Shown here: positions 9,348 through 19,866 of the stretch, piece by piece | Position numbering within the stretch: the stretch's first letter is position 1 | How the letters are laid out: each line of letters opens with the position of its first letter | Assembly: GCF_002812955.1 (NCBI RefSeq) | Contig: NZ_PFXK01000003.1 | Span: 372,001-436,000, forward strand | Length of the DNA stretch: 64,000 bases | Reading direction: 5' to 3' | Source: Vibrio sp. HA2012 | GTDB lineage: Bacteria > Pseudomonadota > Gammaproteobacteria > Enterobacterales > Vibrionaceae | The notes under the pieces: generated by a model | Told to the model about the DNA's origin: nothing | Database searches by the model: none | The model's input: the letters and a program-made list of their open reading frames with translations, nothing else | Made by a program: the position numbers and the translations under genes

Positions 9348-9377
9348 AATTTTGCCTACAAATAACCAGATAAGGGG

Positions 9378-11555
9378 CTAATTACCAACAGATTTACGTA
9401 CATCCGTCAGACGTCTGGCAATATGGTTGACTTCTTCACTACTGAACAGTTGATCCAGATTAAACGACAGTTTACGTCGCCAGTTAGGATATTCATCCAC
9501 GGTTCCCGGAATATTTACCGGCTGATCCATCTCCAGCCAGTCTTCCAACTGAATGCTAAGTAGTGCCGACGCTCCGGATGCCAGATGCAATTGCAATGCT
9601 TCACTAAGATAACGATCCATCGGTACTAGCTTCGCATCATGACCTACCCCCTCTGGAAGAAAACCATGCCAGGCAATACTGTTCAGGATCTCCTGTTTAC
9701 AGTGTAAACGGTCATCGAACAGCGCTTTCAGCTGTTCCTCGTCCGGATACAACCCCAGTTCCCGACCTGTTTTCAGATCATCACAATGCCAGAACCCACG
9801 TAGAGTCGGCATATCGTGCGTACACAAGGCTGACATAGACTGTTCTGTATAATGCGACGGAGAATAGTAACCACCGTCTTCTGCTGTTTCGAAGAAAAAG
9901 ACCTTGTACGAGTGGATCCCAGCCTGTGCCAGAATATCCACAATTTCATCTGGTACAGTACCCAAATCTTCACCGATCACACTGCACTGATGGCGGTGAG
10001 ATTCCAGCGCCAGTATGGCCAGCATATCTTCCACCGGATAATAGATATAGGCTCCTTCCGTTGCACCTTTGCCTTCCGGGATCCACCATAAACGCAGCAA
10101 CCCGAGTACATGATCTATACGCAGAGCACCACAATGCTTCATATTAGCCCGTAACAGTTTAATATAGGCATCATAGCTACGTTCTTTCAGCGTCTGAGGG
10201 TTAAGTGGCGGAAGACCCCAGTTTTGTCCCAGAGGACCGAGGATATCCGGTGGCGCACCGATACTGGCATCCATCACCAGATTACCGTCATCCGCCCAGG
10301 TTTCTGATCCTGAATTTGCAACTCCTACAGCAAGATCACGATACAAACCGATGGCCATACCCTTCTCTTCTGCCAAAGCCTGTGCTTCATTAATCTGGCT
10401 ATCTGCAACCCACTGCAGGTACATATACAGGTTAACTTTATCACGGTTTTCTTCAATAAACCGCGTAACAGCCTGATTACTAAACGACTGATACTCTTCA
10501 GGAAAAACTGGCCATCCCCAAATAGAGGGATCCTGAGCATGCAGCTCCGCATGTAGTGCATCAAAAGCCGCCTGATGTAGCAGGCTTTCACCGCCTTCTT
10601 CAACAAAGTCAAGGAAATGTCTTGCCCTCTCAGTGCCCTTCTCCAGATGACGGGTTTTGAATTCCGTATAAAGCTGCGGCAGCACGCTCAGCTTCAGGCT
10701 GGCAACATCACTGTAGTTAACCCAGTGTGTGTCACGCACCTGCTGCAGGCGTTTCTGAAACCTGCTGCTGCCTACCAATTGCTGCGCCTCTGCACTCAAG
10801 GAAAATTCAGGCACAGAACTGACATCAATATACAGAATATTCAGCCAGCGACGGGATGACGGGCTATACGGGCTGGCACCTTCCGGGTTAGCAGGAAATA
10901 GCGCATGAATGGGGTTCAGCCCCACAAAATCACCGCCACGGGAGGCAATTTCTGATACCAGTTGTTTCAGATCACCAAAGTCACCAATGCCCCAGTTATG
11001 CTGAGTACGCAGCGTATACAGTTGTACACTCGGTCCCCAAAGTTTTTTCCCCAGCTCCAGTGCATCTTGCTTAAAGCAGGCCTGAGGGGTCACAATCAGG
11101 CTCATAGCATAAGGCGTTTTACGGCGTTTACGGTACACCAAAAGCTGATGATATCCCCACTCCAGATCCCGCGGCAGTTCAAAGAGTAGAGGACCACCAC
11201 TCGCCCGTTCATCACGGACGATCTGTGATTGCAGATATCCTTCCAAAATACGGCCCTGCTCAGTTTCTAGACGCCAACTGAACTCACTTTCTCTGGCACT
11301 GGCTCCCAGATGCAAAGGCACTTCAACCGGTTCGCCACTCTTGACGACCAAAACCGGCTCCAGAACATCCTTTTTGTGTTTCTTTTCTGCAGACTTCAAT
11401 AACTTTTCATCATTTGATGTGTCGTAGCCCAACGACGAAAGCAAACGAAGAATCGTTTCATCCTTCACAAATGCCTCATCACCCCACGCGCTTATATAGC
11501 TGTCTGAAATCCTGGCCATATCTGCGACTTGTTTTAATATCGATTGTTGTTTCAT
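9378..11555 (-). CDS. malQ: 4-alpha-glucanotransferase (amylomaltase)
   Basis: MalQ is a cytoplasmic GH77 enzyme that moves dextrinyl units between maltodextrins, releasing glucose and building chains that MalP can attack. At 725 residues it has the long enterobacterial/Vibrio form with an extra N-terminal region (about 1-165) before the barrel. GH77 motifs include LRIDHVLGLLRLWW (nucleophile Asp), IGEDLGTVP (acid Glu) and CTHDMPTLRGFW (third Asp). The ATG is preceded by GGAGAG. It lies 163 bp downstream of malP on the same strand, so malPQ is probably one operon, but the gap contains strong hairpins that may lower malQ expression. Confidence 0.96.
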   Translation of the reverse strand: MKQQSILKQVADMARISDSYISAWGDEAFVKDETILRLLSSLGYDTSNDEKLLKSAEKKHKKDVLEPVLVVKSGEPVEVPLHLGASARESEFSWRLETEQGRILEGYLQSQIVRDERASGGPLLFELPRDLEWGYHQLLVYRKRRKTPYAMSLIVTPQACFKQDALELGKKLWGPSVQLYTLRTQHNWGIGDFGDLKQLVSEIASRGGDFVGLNPIHALFPANPEGASPYSPSSRRWLNILYIDVSSVPEFSLSAEAQQLVGSSRFQKRLQQVRDTHWVNYSDVASLKLSVLPQLYTEFKTRHLEKGTERARHFLDFVEEGGESLLHQAAFDALHAELHAQDPSIWGWPVFPEEYQSFSNQAVTRFIEENRDKVNLYMYLQWVADSQINEAQALAEEKGMAIGLYRDLAVGVANSGSETWADDGNLVMDASIGAPPDILGPLGQNWGLPPLNPQTLKERSYDAYIKLLRANMKHCGALRIDHVLGLLRLWWIPEGKGATEGAYIYYPVEDMLAILALESHRHQCSVIGEDLGTVPDEIVDILAQAGIHSYKVFFFETAEDGGYYSPSHYTEQSMSALCTHDMPTLRGFWHCDDLKTGRELGLYPDEEQLKALFDDRLHCKQEILNSIAWHGFLPEGVGHDAKLVPMDRYLSEALQLHLASGASALLSIQLEDWLEMDQPVNIPGTVDEYPNWRRKLSFNLDQLFSSEEVNHIARRLTDVRKSVGN

Positions 11556-11607
11556 CGCTCTCTCCGAAGGTGATGCAACGACACCTTCATTTTTGTAGGG
11601 GTACTTA

Positions 11608-11674
11608 ATACCAAATCCAATAGCAGTTTGTTTTCGCGGAAATTAAAGGGAAAAACCACTATTGGGTTCGGTAT
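11608..11674. repeat. Imperfect inverted-repeat element between malP and malQ
   Basis: ATACCAAATCCAATAG at the left end and its near-complement ending at 11674 (reads ATACCGAACCCAATAG on the minus strand) form arms of about 26 bp with about four mismatches. The loop is short. It looks like a REP/MITE-type intergenic element. No coding potential was seen. Confidence 0.5.
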
Positions 11675-11676
11675 CA

Positions 11677-11696
11677 GCCGGGACATTTGTCCCGGC
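11677..11696 (-). other. Strong hairpin right after malP
   Basis: GCCGGGACA (11677-11685) pairs perfectly with TGTCCCGGC (11688-11696). No T-run follows on the minus strand, so it is more likely an RNA-stability or processing structure than a full terminator. It would protect the malP end of the malPQ message. Confidence 0.55.
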
Positions 11697-11718
11697 CAGT
11701 ACACTGATGATGATTTGA

Positions 11719-14172
11719 TTAACGGTGAACCGCTTCCAGTTTCCAGATGTTGTTCACATAATCGCGGATACTACGATCTGAGCTGAATTTACCCACCAGA
11801 GCCGTATTAAGAATCGCTTTATGCGCCCAGCCTTCCTGATCCCGGTACTGAGCATCCATCGCCTCATGTGCTTTTACATATGAAGCGAAGTCAGCCATAC
11901 ACAGGTAAGGATCGCCTCCGTCAAGCAGAGCATCATAGATCGCACGCAACTTACCCGGTTCTCCCGGTGTAAATTCATCCGTCAACAACAGATCCATCGA
12001 GGCTTTCAGCAGGTGATCAGCGTTGTAGTAGTCAAACGGGTTGTACCCGCAGGCACGCAGCTCTTCCACGCCATCGACTTCCAGACCGAAGATATAGATA
12101 TTATCGTCGCCCACTTCTTCACGGATCTCGACGTTGGCACCATCCATCGTACCTATAGTCAGAGCTCCGTTCAGAGCCATCTTCATATTACCGGTACCGG
12201 AAGCTTCCTTACCGGCTGTAGAGATTTGTTCAGAAACGTCCGCAGCCGGGATAATAATTTCCGCCATACTGACACGGTAATCAGGAATAAATACCACTTT
12301 CAGTTTATCGTTGATCCGGGGATCATTATTAATTTTCTCTGCTACCTTATTGATAGCAAAGATGATCTCTTTCGCCAGATGATATCCAGGCGCAGCTTTG
12401 GCCGCAAAGAACACCACTCGCGGTGCCATATCAAATCCTGGGGTGTTCAGCAGACGATGATACAGAGAGAGCACATGCAACAGGTTCAGATGCTGACGTT
12501 TATACTCATGCAGGCGTTTAATCTGAACGTCAAAAATAGCATCAGTATTCAGTTCAATACCCATGTGTTCTTTTACCCAGTCTGCAAGCCGCTGTTTATT
12601 GGCTTTTTTCACCGCCATATATTGCTTCTGGAATGCTTTATCATCGGCATATTTTGCGATATCAGCCAATTGCTCCAGATGCGCTGGCCACTGGTCACCA
12701 ATCTTCTCCGTAATCAACTCAGACAATCCTGGGTTACAGAATTTCAGCCAACGACGAGGGGTAACACCATTAGTGACATTCTGCAGACGTGTCGGGTACA
12801 GTTCATTAAATTCAGGAAACAGATCACGCTTAACCAGTTCGGAGTGCAGAGCTGCCACGCCATTTACAGCATAAGAACCGATAACACACAGGTTTGCCAT
12901 ACGAACCATACGGTGGAAACCGTCTTCGATGATCGATAATTTACGCTGCTTCTCAACATCACCCGGCCATCTGGAACGTACATCCTTCAGAAACCGGTGG
13001 TTGATCTCGTAAATGATCTCCATATGGCGAGGAAGCAAACGCTGGATAAGAGATTCCGGCCAAGTTTCCAGAGCCTCCGGGAGCAAGGTATGATTTGTAT
13101 AGGCAAACGTCTGGGAACAGATCTCCCACGCATCTTCCCAGCACAGACCTCGTTCATCCATAAAGATCCGCATCAGTTCCGGGATAGCGATCGTTGGATG
13201 TGTATCGTTCAACTGAATAGTCTCGTACTTCGGTAGGTCTTCCAGTTTATGTCCGGCCTCATCATGGCGACGAAGAATATCACGCACTGAGGCGGCACTG
13301 TGGAAGTACTGCTGCATCAAACGCAGAGTTTTACCTTTTTCATGGTTATCGTTCGGATAAAGCACTTTGGTAATGTTGCCTGCGTCAATCAGCGAGTGCT
13401 GAGCCTCAAAATAGTCACCATTATTGAAGCTTTCCAGAGAAAATGGTGCTATCGCCTGACATTCCCACAAACGCAGCGGATAAACCGTATCACTCTGATA
13501 ACCGACAATAGGCAGATCCCATGGCATACCTTTTACATACATTCCCGGGACCCATTTCCGTTTTTCAACACCGTTATCGTTAACAACTTCGACATGACCG
13601 TAGAAACCAATCTGCTGAGCCAATTCGGGACGAGCGACCTCCCATGGATAACCTTCTACACCGCGCCAGGCATCCGGAGCTTCTTGCTGACGTCCGTCAG
13701 TAAAGGATTGCTTAAACAATCCGTATTCATAGTGCAGGCCGTAACCTACTGTCGGAAATTCCTGTGCAGCACATGAATCCATAAAGCAAGCAGCCAGACG
13801 CCCCAGACCACCATTCCCCAGAGAAGGATCCCGCTCTTCCTCCAGTAAATCAGTCAAGTTTTGTCCCAGTTCCGCCATTGCTTCGGTAATCTGCTCATAC
13901 AATCCCATGCTGATCAGGTTGTTACCCGTCAGACGACCGATCAAAAATTCCAGCGATAAGTAGTTCACACTCTTGGAATTTTTAATTCTGCTATCATTTT
14001 CTGTTTCCAACATATCCAGAGTGGTCTGCTCTGCCAGAGCGCGCCCCATCGCCAGATACCACGCATGAGCATCCGCTGTCTGTTCTGTTTTTGCATAAGT
14101 TGCTGACAGGTGTTTTTTTACATCAGCCTGAAACAACGCTTTATCAAACTTTTTCTGTTCTGTAGGTTTCAT
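11719..14172 (-). CDS. malP: Maltodextrin/glycogen phosphorylase
   Basis: The enzyme releases glucose-1-phosphate from the non-reducing end of alpha-1,4 glucans using phosphate and PLP. The 817 residues equal the usual length of bacterial phosphorylases. The PLP lysine lies in EASGTGNMKMALNGAL, followed by TIGTMDGANVEI, and the N-terminal part has SLEFLIGR and GNGGLGRLAACFMDS. It sits upstream of malQ and divergent to malT, which supports the maltodextrin role (malP rather than glgP). CRP-like and MalT-like sites lie upstream at 14246-14371. Confidence 0.96.
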   Translation of the reverse strand: MKPTEQKKFDKALFQADVKKHLSATYAKTEQTADAHAWYLAMGRALAEQTTLDMLETENDSRIKNSKSVNYLSLEFLIGRLTGNNLISMGLYEQITEAMAELGQNLTDLLEEERDPSLGNGGLGRLAACFMDSCAAQEFPTVGYGLHYEYGLFKQSFTDGRQQEAPDAWRGVEGYPWEVARPELAQQIGFYGHVEVVNDNGVEKRKWVPGMYVKGMPWDLPIVGYQSDTVYPLRLWECQAIAPFSLESFNNGDYFEAQHSLIDAGNITKVLYPNDNHEKGKTLRLMQQYFHSAASVRDILRRHDEAGHKLEDLPKYETIQLNDTHPTIAIPELMRIFMDERGLCWEDAWEICSQTFAYTNHTLLPEALETWPESLIQRLLPRHMEIIYEINHRFLKDVRSRWPGDVEKQRKLSIIEDGFHRMVRMANLCVIGSYAVNGVAALHSELVKRDLFPEFNELYPTRLQNVTNGVTPRRWLKFCNPGLSELITEKIGDQWPAHLEQLADIAKYADDKAFQKQYMAVKKANKQRLADWVKEHMGIELNTDAIFDVQIKRLHEYKRQHLNLLHVLSLYHRLLNTPGFDMAPRVVFFAAKAAPGYHLAKEIIFAINKVAEKINNDPRINDKLKVVFIPDYRVSMAEIIIPAADVSEQISTAGKEASGTGNMKMALNGALTIGTMDGANVEIREEVGDDNIYIFGLEVDGVEELRACGYNPFDYYNADHLLKASMDLLLTDEFTPGEPGKLRAIYDALLDGGDPYLCMADFASYVKAHEAMDAQYRDQEGWAHKAILNTALVGKFSSDRSIRDYVNNIWKLEAVHR

Positions 14173-14245
14173 AATGAAATCTCGTTACTTAACTTAATCC
14201 AAATCCAACTGCCATTTATCCTGCATCGACACTCAATACAGAACA

Positions 14246-14275
14246 TCCTCCTAATCACAGACTGCATCAGGAGGA
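14246..14275 (-). promoter_or_regulatory. Candidate pair of MalT boxes before malP
   Basis: Cores of the form GGA(T/G)GA occur at 14246-14251 (minus strand, read as TCCTCC) and 14270-14275 (plus). A perfect palindrome GGGCGTAGCTACGCCC follows at 14283-14298; its half GGGCGTAG also appears in the malE control region. The positions suit activation of malP. The cores are short, so each alone is weak evidence. Confidence 0.45.
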
Positions 14276-14351
14276 GTACTCAGGGCGTAGCTACGCCCCA
14301 TACCTGACGCCTAAGACCAACATCACAATCTTTGGTGTTTTTCACACTCAA

Positions 14352-14371
14352 AAGGTGATATTAATCACATT
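14352..14371. promoter_or_regulatory. CRP-like site between malP and malT
   Basis: GGTGATATTAATCACA at 14354-14369 matches 9 of 10 arm positions of TGTGA-N6-TCACA. It lies in the 683-bp divergent region, where CRP control of malT and malPQ would be expected. The rest of 14173-14855 shows no gene; a hairpin CGGGAA/TTCCCG at 14758-14773 lies in the malT leader. Confidence 0.65.
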
Positions 14372-14855
14372 AAATATTCAATTCACCCATACCGATTGAT
14401 ACAGCTTCTGAGAAAAAAAATCGGCCGATCCGTTAAAGAAAAGCTTACAAACATCAAAAATGCCACCTAAATCACAAATTACTCCTCAAGCTGACTAACT
14501 GACTTATCGATCTACATCAATAAATCCACTCAAACAGTCAGCCTGATTTCTTATTAACCTATATAAGATTCATGACATTTATGTATCTTTGTATATGCAT
14601 ACAACCAAAATAAGCGATCGCCCAACACAAACCGAGATCTTCCTCACATATAAAAGGCGTAGACCGCGCTGTAAGTCAAAAATTTAGACATATAAGAGTT
14701 GGATCATAGTTCGTACGGGGTACTCTGCTTTACGCTCTTCGCACTCGAACGATTTGCCGGGAAAAGCTTCCCGAAGAATAAATAACAGGTCATCAGGATA
14801 CTGGAACACCGATTTTGGTGTTTGAGACAGGCATTTAAAACAAAAAGACTTACCT

Positions 14856-17564
14856 ATGTGGATTCCTTCAAAATTAACAAAACCCGGCCGACTGCATAAT
14901 GCGATTGTCCGTCCGAGAATGCTGGACATATTACAGCAGGCTCCTCTCTATAAACTGGTATTGTTCCGTTCACCTGCCGGTTACGGGAAAACCACCATGG
15001 CTGCCCAGTGGCTGGCGGACAAACCTCATGTTGGCTGGTATAGTCTGGACGAAAGTGATAACGACACCTTTCGTTTTATTAACTACTTTATTCAAGCGCT
15101 CAACAAAGCAACGGACAACGGTTGCCCGAATTCACAAACATTGGCCGAACGCAGACAATTTTCTTCACTGCGTTCCCTGCTCTGTGAACTGTTTTCCGAG
15201 CTGGCCCAGTATCAGCATAAGGTATACATCGTTCTGGACGATTACCATCTGATCAGCAATGAGGAAATTCATGAAGGAATACGTTTTTTTCTGAAAAACC
15301 TGCCAGAGAATATTACTCTGGTTGTAACCAGCCGAACCACACCACCACTGGGAACAGCCAACCTCCGGGTACGGGATTTGATGATAGAAATCAACAGCAG
15401 CCTACTTGCCTTCGATACCGAAGAAACCACCCGTTTTTTCAATCAGCGGGTGGCCGACGGTATTGATGATATTACCGCTAACAACCTGAGAAACTATGTT
15501 GAAGGCTGGCCTTCAGCTCTCCAGCTTATTGCCTTGCAAGCACAGCATCAGAGAAAAACACTGGCTCAGTCGGCAGAGTCTGTTTCTCAGTTTAATCATG
15601 CGCATTTATGGGACTATCTGGTGGAAGAGGTCTTTGACTTACTTGATCCAGATACTCGCCGTTTTCTGATGCAATGCTCGGTACTGTCTACCTTTAATGA
15701 CAAGCTGGTCGCAGAAGTAACACAACGGGAAGACGCACTCAGCGTATTAGAATCATTAAATCGCTATGGACTGTTTATTTACCCACTGGAAGGAGAACAG
15801 AACTGGTTCCGCTTTCACCATCTGTTTGCTGAGTTTCTTACCCACCAGCGTCATACCCATATGCCTCAGGATGAAAAAACTCTTCACAAAGCAGCCGCTA
15901 AAGCATGGATGACTCTGAATATCCCGCACCAGGCTCTGTTCCATGCGCAGAAATCCAAAGATCATGAACTTGCCGCACATATCCTACTGGAAAAAGGCTG
16001 GCATATGTTTAATCACGGCGAACTCAGCATTATGGAAGATGCCATTTCCCAGCTAAGCCGGGAACATCTGTATGCCGGAATGAAATTGCCTCTACTCCGG
16101 GCCTGGCTGGCACAAAGCCAGCACAGATACAATGCCGTTGAAGATATGCTGAAAGAAACAGAGCAGGAGATGCAACAGCGGAGTATCACTCTGACAGCGA
16201 ATGAAGAGGGGCAGGTAAATGTCTTACTTGCTCAGGTTGCAATTAATAAAAATGATCCACAACGGGCTCTGGAACTGGCAGAACTCGCACTAAGCCAGTT
16301 GGATCCTACGGTTTACCACAGCCGGGTTGTTGCTACATCCATAGTCGGAGAGGTTTATCACGTACAGGGGCAACTTGATCGTGCATTGCCTCTGATGCAA
16401 CAGACAGAGAAACTGGCCCGTCAATATCAGCTTTTCCATCAGGCACTGTGGGCCATGCTGCAACAGTGTGAAATTCTGGTCGCTCAGGGCTATATTCAGG
16501 CAGCATATGAGCTGCAGGAAAATGCGTTCCGGTTTATTGAAGAACAGAAGCTGCAACAGCTACCTCTGCATGAATTTCTTTTGCGTATCCGGGCACAAAT
16601 CCTCTGGTGCTGGAATCGTTTGGAAGAAGCTGAAGAATGTGCTTACAAAGGTATTGATGTGCTGGACAGCCCGGACGAGAAAGCCCACCTGCACAGCTAC
16701 TCGATGCTTGCCCGCATCGCGGTTGGCAGGGGCGAGCTGGATAAGGCTTCACGTTTTATTGAAAAAATTCAGCATCTGCTTTTACAGACTACCTACCATG
16801 TTGACTGGACAGCTAATGCCTCAATGTCTCTGGTTCTTTACTGGCAAGCCAAAGGGGACACAGACTCTCTGGCGCATTGGCTTGAGACCACGATTCGTCC
16901 AGCAGCTGCAAGTAACCACTTTTTACAGCTTCAGTGGCGCAACATTGCCAGAGCTCAAATCGCCCTGGGCAAATGGGATCAGGCAGCTGAAACTCTGAAT
17001 TTTCTACGCCAGGAGGCAGAGAAATATGGCCTGCTTACGGATCAGAACCGCAATCTGATCACCGACGCTGTACTCGCCACCAAAAACAGTGATGAGAGTA
17101 AAGCAACAGAGTACATTAAAGCGGCACTGAGTATGACCAATCAAACCGGCATGGTGGGTAATTTCCTGATCGACGGCGCCAGCATTGGCCATCTGCTTGA
17201 AAGACTAAGCAGCAAAAACGGTCTGGGAGATCTGGAGAAACACAGGGCTCAGCAACTGGTCAAAAATATCTCATCCAAACAACGCAGCCGCTCCGTACAC
17301 TTTGATGAAGATTTTGTGGATAAACTGATTAATCATCCGGATATTCCTGAACTGGTCAGAACCAGCCCGCTAACGCAACGAGAATGGCAGGTACTTGGCC
17401 TGATCTATTCCGGTTTCAGTAATGAGCAAATCGCTCAGGAACTTGACGTAGCCGGAACAACAATTAAAACTCATATTCGCAATTTGTATCAGAAGCTTAA
17501 TATTGCAAACCGAAAAGAAGCGATAGAAACAGCTGAAGGTCTGATAAAGTTAATGGGCTATTAA
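14856..17564 (+). CDS. malT: Transcriptional activator of the maltose regulon
   Basis: MalT is a STAND-class ATPase activator that binds maltotriose and ATP, oligomerises, and activates promoters with MalT boxes. The 902 residues match E. coli MalT (901). An N-terminal ATPase has Walker [14 protein letters not shown] near residue 37 and Walker [10 protein letters not shown] near 129. A winged helix and TPR-like sensor superhelix follow. The C-terminus carries a LuxR helix-turn-helix (about 835-900: [20 protein letters not shown], then [17 protein letters not shown]). It is divergent from malPQ, as in enterics. The ribosome site before the ATG is weak. Confidence 0.97.
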   Translation: MWIPSKLTKPGRLHNAIVRPRMLDILQQAPLYKLVLFRSPAGYGKTTMAAQWLADKPHVGWYSLDESDNDTFRFINYFIQALNKATDNGCPNSQTLAERRQFSSLRSLLCELFSELAQYQHKVYIVLDDYHLISNEEIHEGIRFFLKNLPENITLVVTSRTTPPLGTANLRVRDLMIEINSSLLAFDTEETTRFFNQRVADGIDDITANNLRNYVEGWPSALQLIALQAQHQRKTLAQSAESVSQFNHAHLWDYLVEEVFDLLDPDTRRFLMQCSVLSTFNDKLVAEVTQREDALSVLESLNRYGLFIYPLEGEQNWFRFHHLFAEFLTHQRHTHMPQDEKTLHKAAAKAWMTLNIPHQALFHAQKSKDHELAAHILLEKGWHMFNHGELSIMEDAISQLSREHLYAGMKLPLLRAWLAQSQHRYNAVEDMLKETEQEMQQRSITLTANEEGQVNVLLAQVAINKNDPQRALELAELALSQLDPTVYHSRVVATSIVGEVYHVQGQLDRALPLMQQTEKLARQYQLFHQALWAMLQQCEILVAQGYIQAAYELQENAFRFIEEQKLQQLPLHEFLLRIRAQILWCWNRLEEAEECAYKGIDVLDSPDEKAHLHSYSMLARIAVGRGELDKASRFIEKIQHLLLQTTYHVDWTANASMSLVLYWQAKGDTDSLAHWLETTIRPAAASNHFLQLQWRNIARAQIALGKWDQAAETLNFLRQEAEKYGLLTDQNRNLITDAVLATKNSDESKATEYIKAALSMTNQTGMVGNFLIDGASIGHLLERLSSKNGLGDLEKHRAQQLVKNISSKQRSRSVHFDEDFVDKLINHPDIPELVRTSPLTQREWQVLGLIYSGFSNEQIAQELDVAGTTIKTHIRNLYQKLNIANRKEAIETAEGLIKLMGY

Positions 17565-17605
17565 GGGGCATCCCTCTTAATTCATAACCTGTGAGTGCAA
17601 TAGCA

Positions 17606-18298
17606 ATGGACTGGAATACACTCATCGAGTGGGAAAAAGACAGACTCTGGTATCTGGACATGCCATATAAACGGTATGGCATGTGTCATGTCCACAGGAT
17701 GATCGTCATACGCATCAGCAAGGATTCATTGATTATTCACAACCCGGCAGAACTTACCACCCGCCTGCAAACAGAACTTTCAGCTCTGGGGACAATTAAA
17801 GCTGTCGTGTCACCGTCAGTTTCCTACCATCAGACACTGTCAGAATGGTGGCTTGCCTATTCACAGGCACAGTTTTACGCCACCCCGTCCCTGATCAATC
17901 TCCGCTCCGATCTTAACTTCGATGGAGCTCTGTCTGCTCAAAGTCCGGATTTATGGAAAGGGGAGTTATTACAAACCGCCATTCTTGGCTCAAATAAACC
18001 CAGAAAATTCATTTTTTGCGATCCTCAAAGCCATACCCTACTGCTCTCCGACAACCTGATGGCAGCTCAGCCTCACCTGCCGACAGGGCAGAAACTACTG
18101 ACCTGGATGCATGGTATCCATCAGGATCTGAGGTATCCCTATTCAGACAAACGACACATCACTCAGATGGCAAGAATACGAACCTCTGTACAAGAAATCA
18201 TGACCTGGCCGTTTGACCGGTTACTGTCTTCTAATGGTTTAATCGTACCGCAGAATGGAAAAGAAGCCTTTTATCAGGCATTTTGGTGGGCATTCTAA
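17606..18298 (+). CDS. DUF4336 domain protein
   Basis: The 230-residue protein (or 235 from a GTG at 17591) begins MDWNTLIEWEKDRLWYLDMPYKRYGM. This conserved opening of DUF4336 proteins is why I chose the ATG. DUF4336 proteins resemble metallo-beta-lactamase-fold proteins, but I see no complete HxHxDH motif here. There is no signal peptide or membrane segment, so it is probably cytoplasmic. It starts 41 bp after malT on the same strand and may be co-transcribed with it, without any known functional link. Function is unknown. Confidence 0.65.
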   Translation: MDWNTLIEWEKDRLWYLDMPYKRYGMCHVHRMIVIRISKDSLIIHNPAELTTRLQTELSALGTIKAVVSPSVSYHQTLSEWWLAYSQAQFYATPSLINLRSDLNFDGALSAQSPDLWKGELLQTAILGSNKPRKFIFCDPQSHTLLLSDNLMAAQPHLPTGQKLLTWMHGIHQDLRYPYSDKRHITQMARIRTSVQEIMTWPFDRLLSSNGLIVPQNGKEAFYQAFWWAF

Positions 18299-18333
18299 AA
18301 AAAGAGCCAACCGCAAAAACGCGATTGGCTTTA
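18299..18333 (+). terminator. Intrinsic terminator after the DUF4336 gene
   Basis: AGCCAA and CGC on the left pair with GCG and TTGGCT on the right around a short loop (18305-18330, one mismatch), then TTTATAG. A second hairpin, TGACCCT/AGGGTCA, follows at 18381-18405. The rest of the 358-bp gap before popT has no visible gene. Confidence 0.6.
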
Positions 18334-18656
18334 TAGATAGTGTGAACAAATATATTCACTAACAACGTCAGTTGGCTAGGTGACCCTCGGCTTTAAGAAG
18401 GGTCATTTAATATCTAGCACATAGCGTGCCAACTTTTACGTTTATAGTTTGCCCGATTTTCCATCATATTTCAGCAAAAACTAATTATCTGGGAGAAGAT
18501 CACATATTTTAATTGCATTTTGCAAATGCAAAACAAAAATACCCTTTCATTCTGCGAGCCTCGGTGCAGATTTTGTCGTTCTCAAACGAATGTTTCACAT
18601 AAGTGATAAAAATTTCGCGTATAATCCCTATTTCTTTATCAGACACAAACGAATAA

Positions 18657-19568
18657 ATGAATTACTTAATCACCTTTTTAAAGGGTATGGCAATGGGAGC
18701 TGCTGATGTTGTTCCAGGCGTATCCGGCGGCACTATCGCCTTTATCACCGGGATCTACGATACTCTGCTTGAAAGTATCCGACGGGTTAATCCAGCTCTG
18801 GTAGGTATCTGGAGAAAAAATGGTTTTAAAGCTGCATTTAACCATATTAACGGCTTTTTTCTGCTCAGCCTGTTCAGCGGAATTATCTGCAGTATCCTGA
18901 CACTGGCAAAAGTAATTTCATGGCTGTTAGCCACTCACCCTATCCCGCTCTGGTCTTTCTTCTTCGGTCTAATTCTGGTCTCTGTCTACCACATCGTACG
19001 CCAGGTCAAACAAAGAGATCTTATCCGGGGTCTATTCACCCTGCTCGGCTTTACTGCAGCCTATGCCATTACCGTACTTAAACCTCTGGAGATGGATCCG
19101 ACCAGTGTAAATGTACTTCTGGCCGGTTCCATTGCGATATGTGCCATGATCCTACCGGGTATTTCAGGCAGCTTTATCCTGCTGCTGATTGGTATGTACG
19201 CACCGATCCTTGGAGCTGCCAAATCACTTCAGGCAGATATACTGCTAATATTCGCCTGTGGATGTGTTATCGGTCTGCTCTGCTTCTCACACCTGCTGTC
19301 ATGGCTGCTGAAACACCACAGAGATTCGACCCTGATGTTCCTGACCGGTCTAATGGCAGGAACATTGCCAAAAATCTGGCCATGGAAGGAAACCCTGAGC
19401 TGGAGAACCAACTCACATGGCGAACAGGTTCCTCTGCTGCAGCACAACTTGTCACCGTTTGAATTTGAAACCATCACATCTCAGCCCCATCAGTTACTGG
19501 TTGCGATTACCATGATGCTTGCCGGGATAGGCGTTGTTCTGGCTCTGGAAAAATTTGCAGATAAGTAA
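18657..19568 (+). CDS. popT: DUF368 undecaprenyl-phosphate translocase
   Basis: DUF368 proteins (PopT) were shown to recycle the lipid carrier undecaprenyl phosphate across the inner membrane, which matters at alkaline pH. This 303-residue protein has the family hallmarks: an opening GAADVVPGVSGGTIAFITGIYD and a second copy of the motif, LPGISGSFILLLIGMYAPIL, at about 165-190. It has 8 or more hydrophobic segments. The two motif copies reflect the inverted-repeat fold. The gene stands alone; the ribosome site before the ATG is weak. A Vibrio cholerae homologue lies on chromosome II, which fits this window. Confidence 0.9.
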   Translation: MNYLITFLKGMAMGAADVVPGVSGGTIAFITGIYDTLLESIRRVNPALVGIWRKNGFKAAFNHINGFFLLSLFSGIICSILTLAKVISWLLATHPIPLWSFFFGLILVSVYHIVRQVKQRDLIRGLFTLLGFTAAYAITVLKPLEMDPTSVNVLLAGSIAICAMILPGISGSFILLLIGMYAPILGAAKSLQADILLIFACGCVIGLLCFSHLLSWLLKHHRDSTLMFLTGLMAGTLPKIWPWKETLSWRTNSHGEQVPLLQHNLSPFEFETITSQPHQLLVAITMMLAGIGVVLALEKFADK

Positions 19569-19584
19569 CCTTTGCCCGAAAAGG

Positions 19585-19605
19585 AGCCTGCCATATTGGC
19601 CGGCT
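19585..19605 (+). terminator. Probable terminator after popT
   Basis: AGCC-GCC pairs with GGC-GGCT with one internal mismatch and a 5-nt loop, followed by a T-rich stretch (TTCTGCTATTCTT). It lies 17 bp after the popT stop. Confidence 0.45.
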
Positions 19606-19649
19606 TTCTGCTATTCTTAACCTGATAACTCACCAAAGGAGGATATAAG

Positions 19650-19691
19650 ATGATTGTAAGTAAAAACCACCCGGTAAACGAAGTGGCTTAA
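19650..19691 (+). CDS. Putative 13-residue leader peptide before rsgA
   Basis: ATG at 19650 is preceded at ideal spacing by AAAGGAGG, one of the strongest ribosome sites in the window. It opens a frame encoding MIVSKNHPVNEVA and then TAA. The codons overlap CCACCCGGTAAAC (19667-19679), which can pair with GTTTACCCGGTGT (19740-19752) or locally with GTGG. Such an arrangement is typical of a translated leader controlling the downstream gene, here the RsgA-type GTPase at 19867. No family is recognised and expression is not proven. Confidence 0.4.
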   Translation: MIVSKNHPVNEVA

Positions 19692-19866
19692 CGACAGGGG
19701 ATTCCTGCTTACAACGTTACACTCTTTCATTTCCCTTCTGTTTACCCGGTGTAAATATCCGAACTGGGCCTTTGTTAAATAACATATGGCCTGAGTAACG
19801 TTTATTTCAGCGGATCTGGCCGGCAAGTGTTTGCCACTGGCAAGGTGCGCTCAAGGGTATCTCACT

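Noticed and set aside
12013..12939. 308-codon plus-strand frame opposite malP
   Set aside because: It is antisense to a well-conserved part of malP and lacks a domain or ribosome site. Long shadow frames are expected there.
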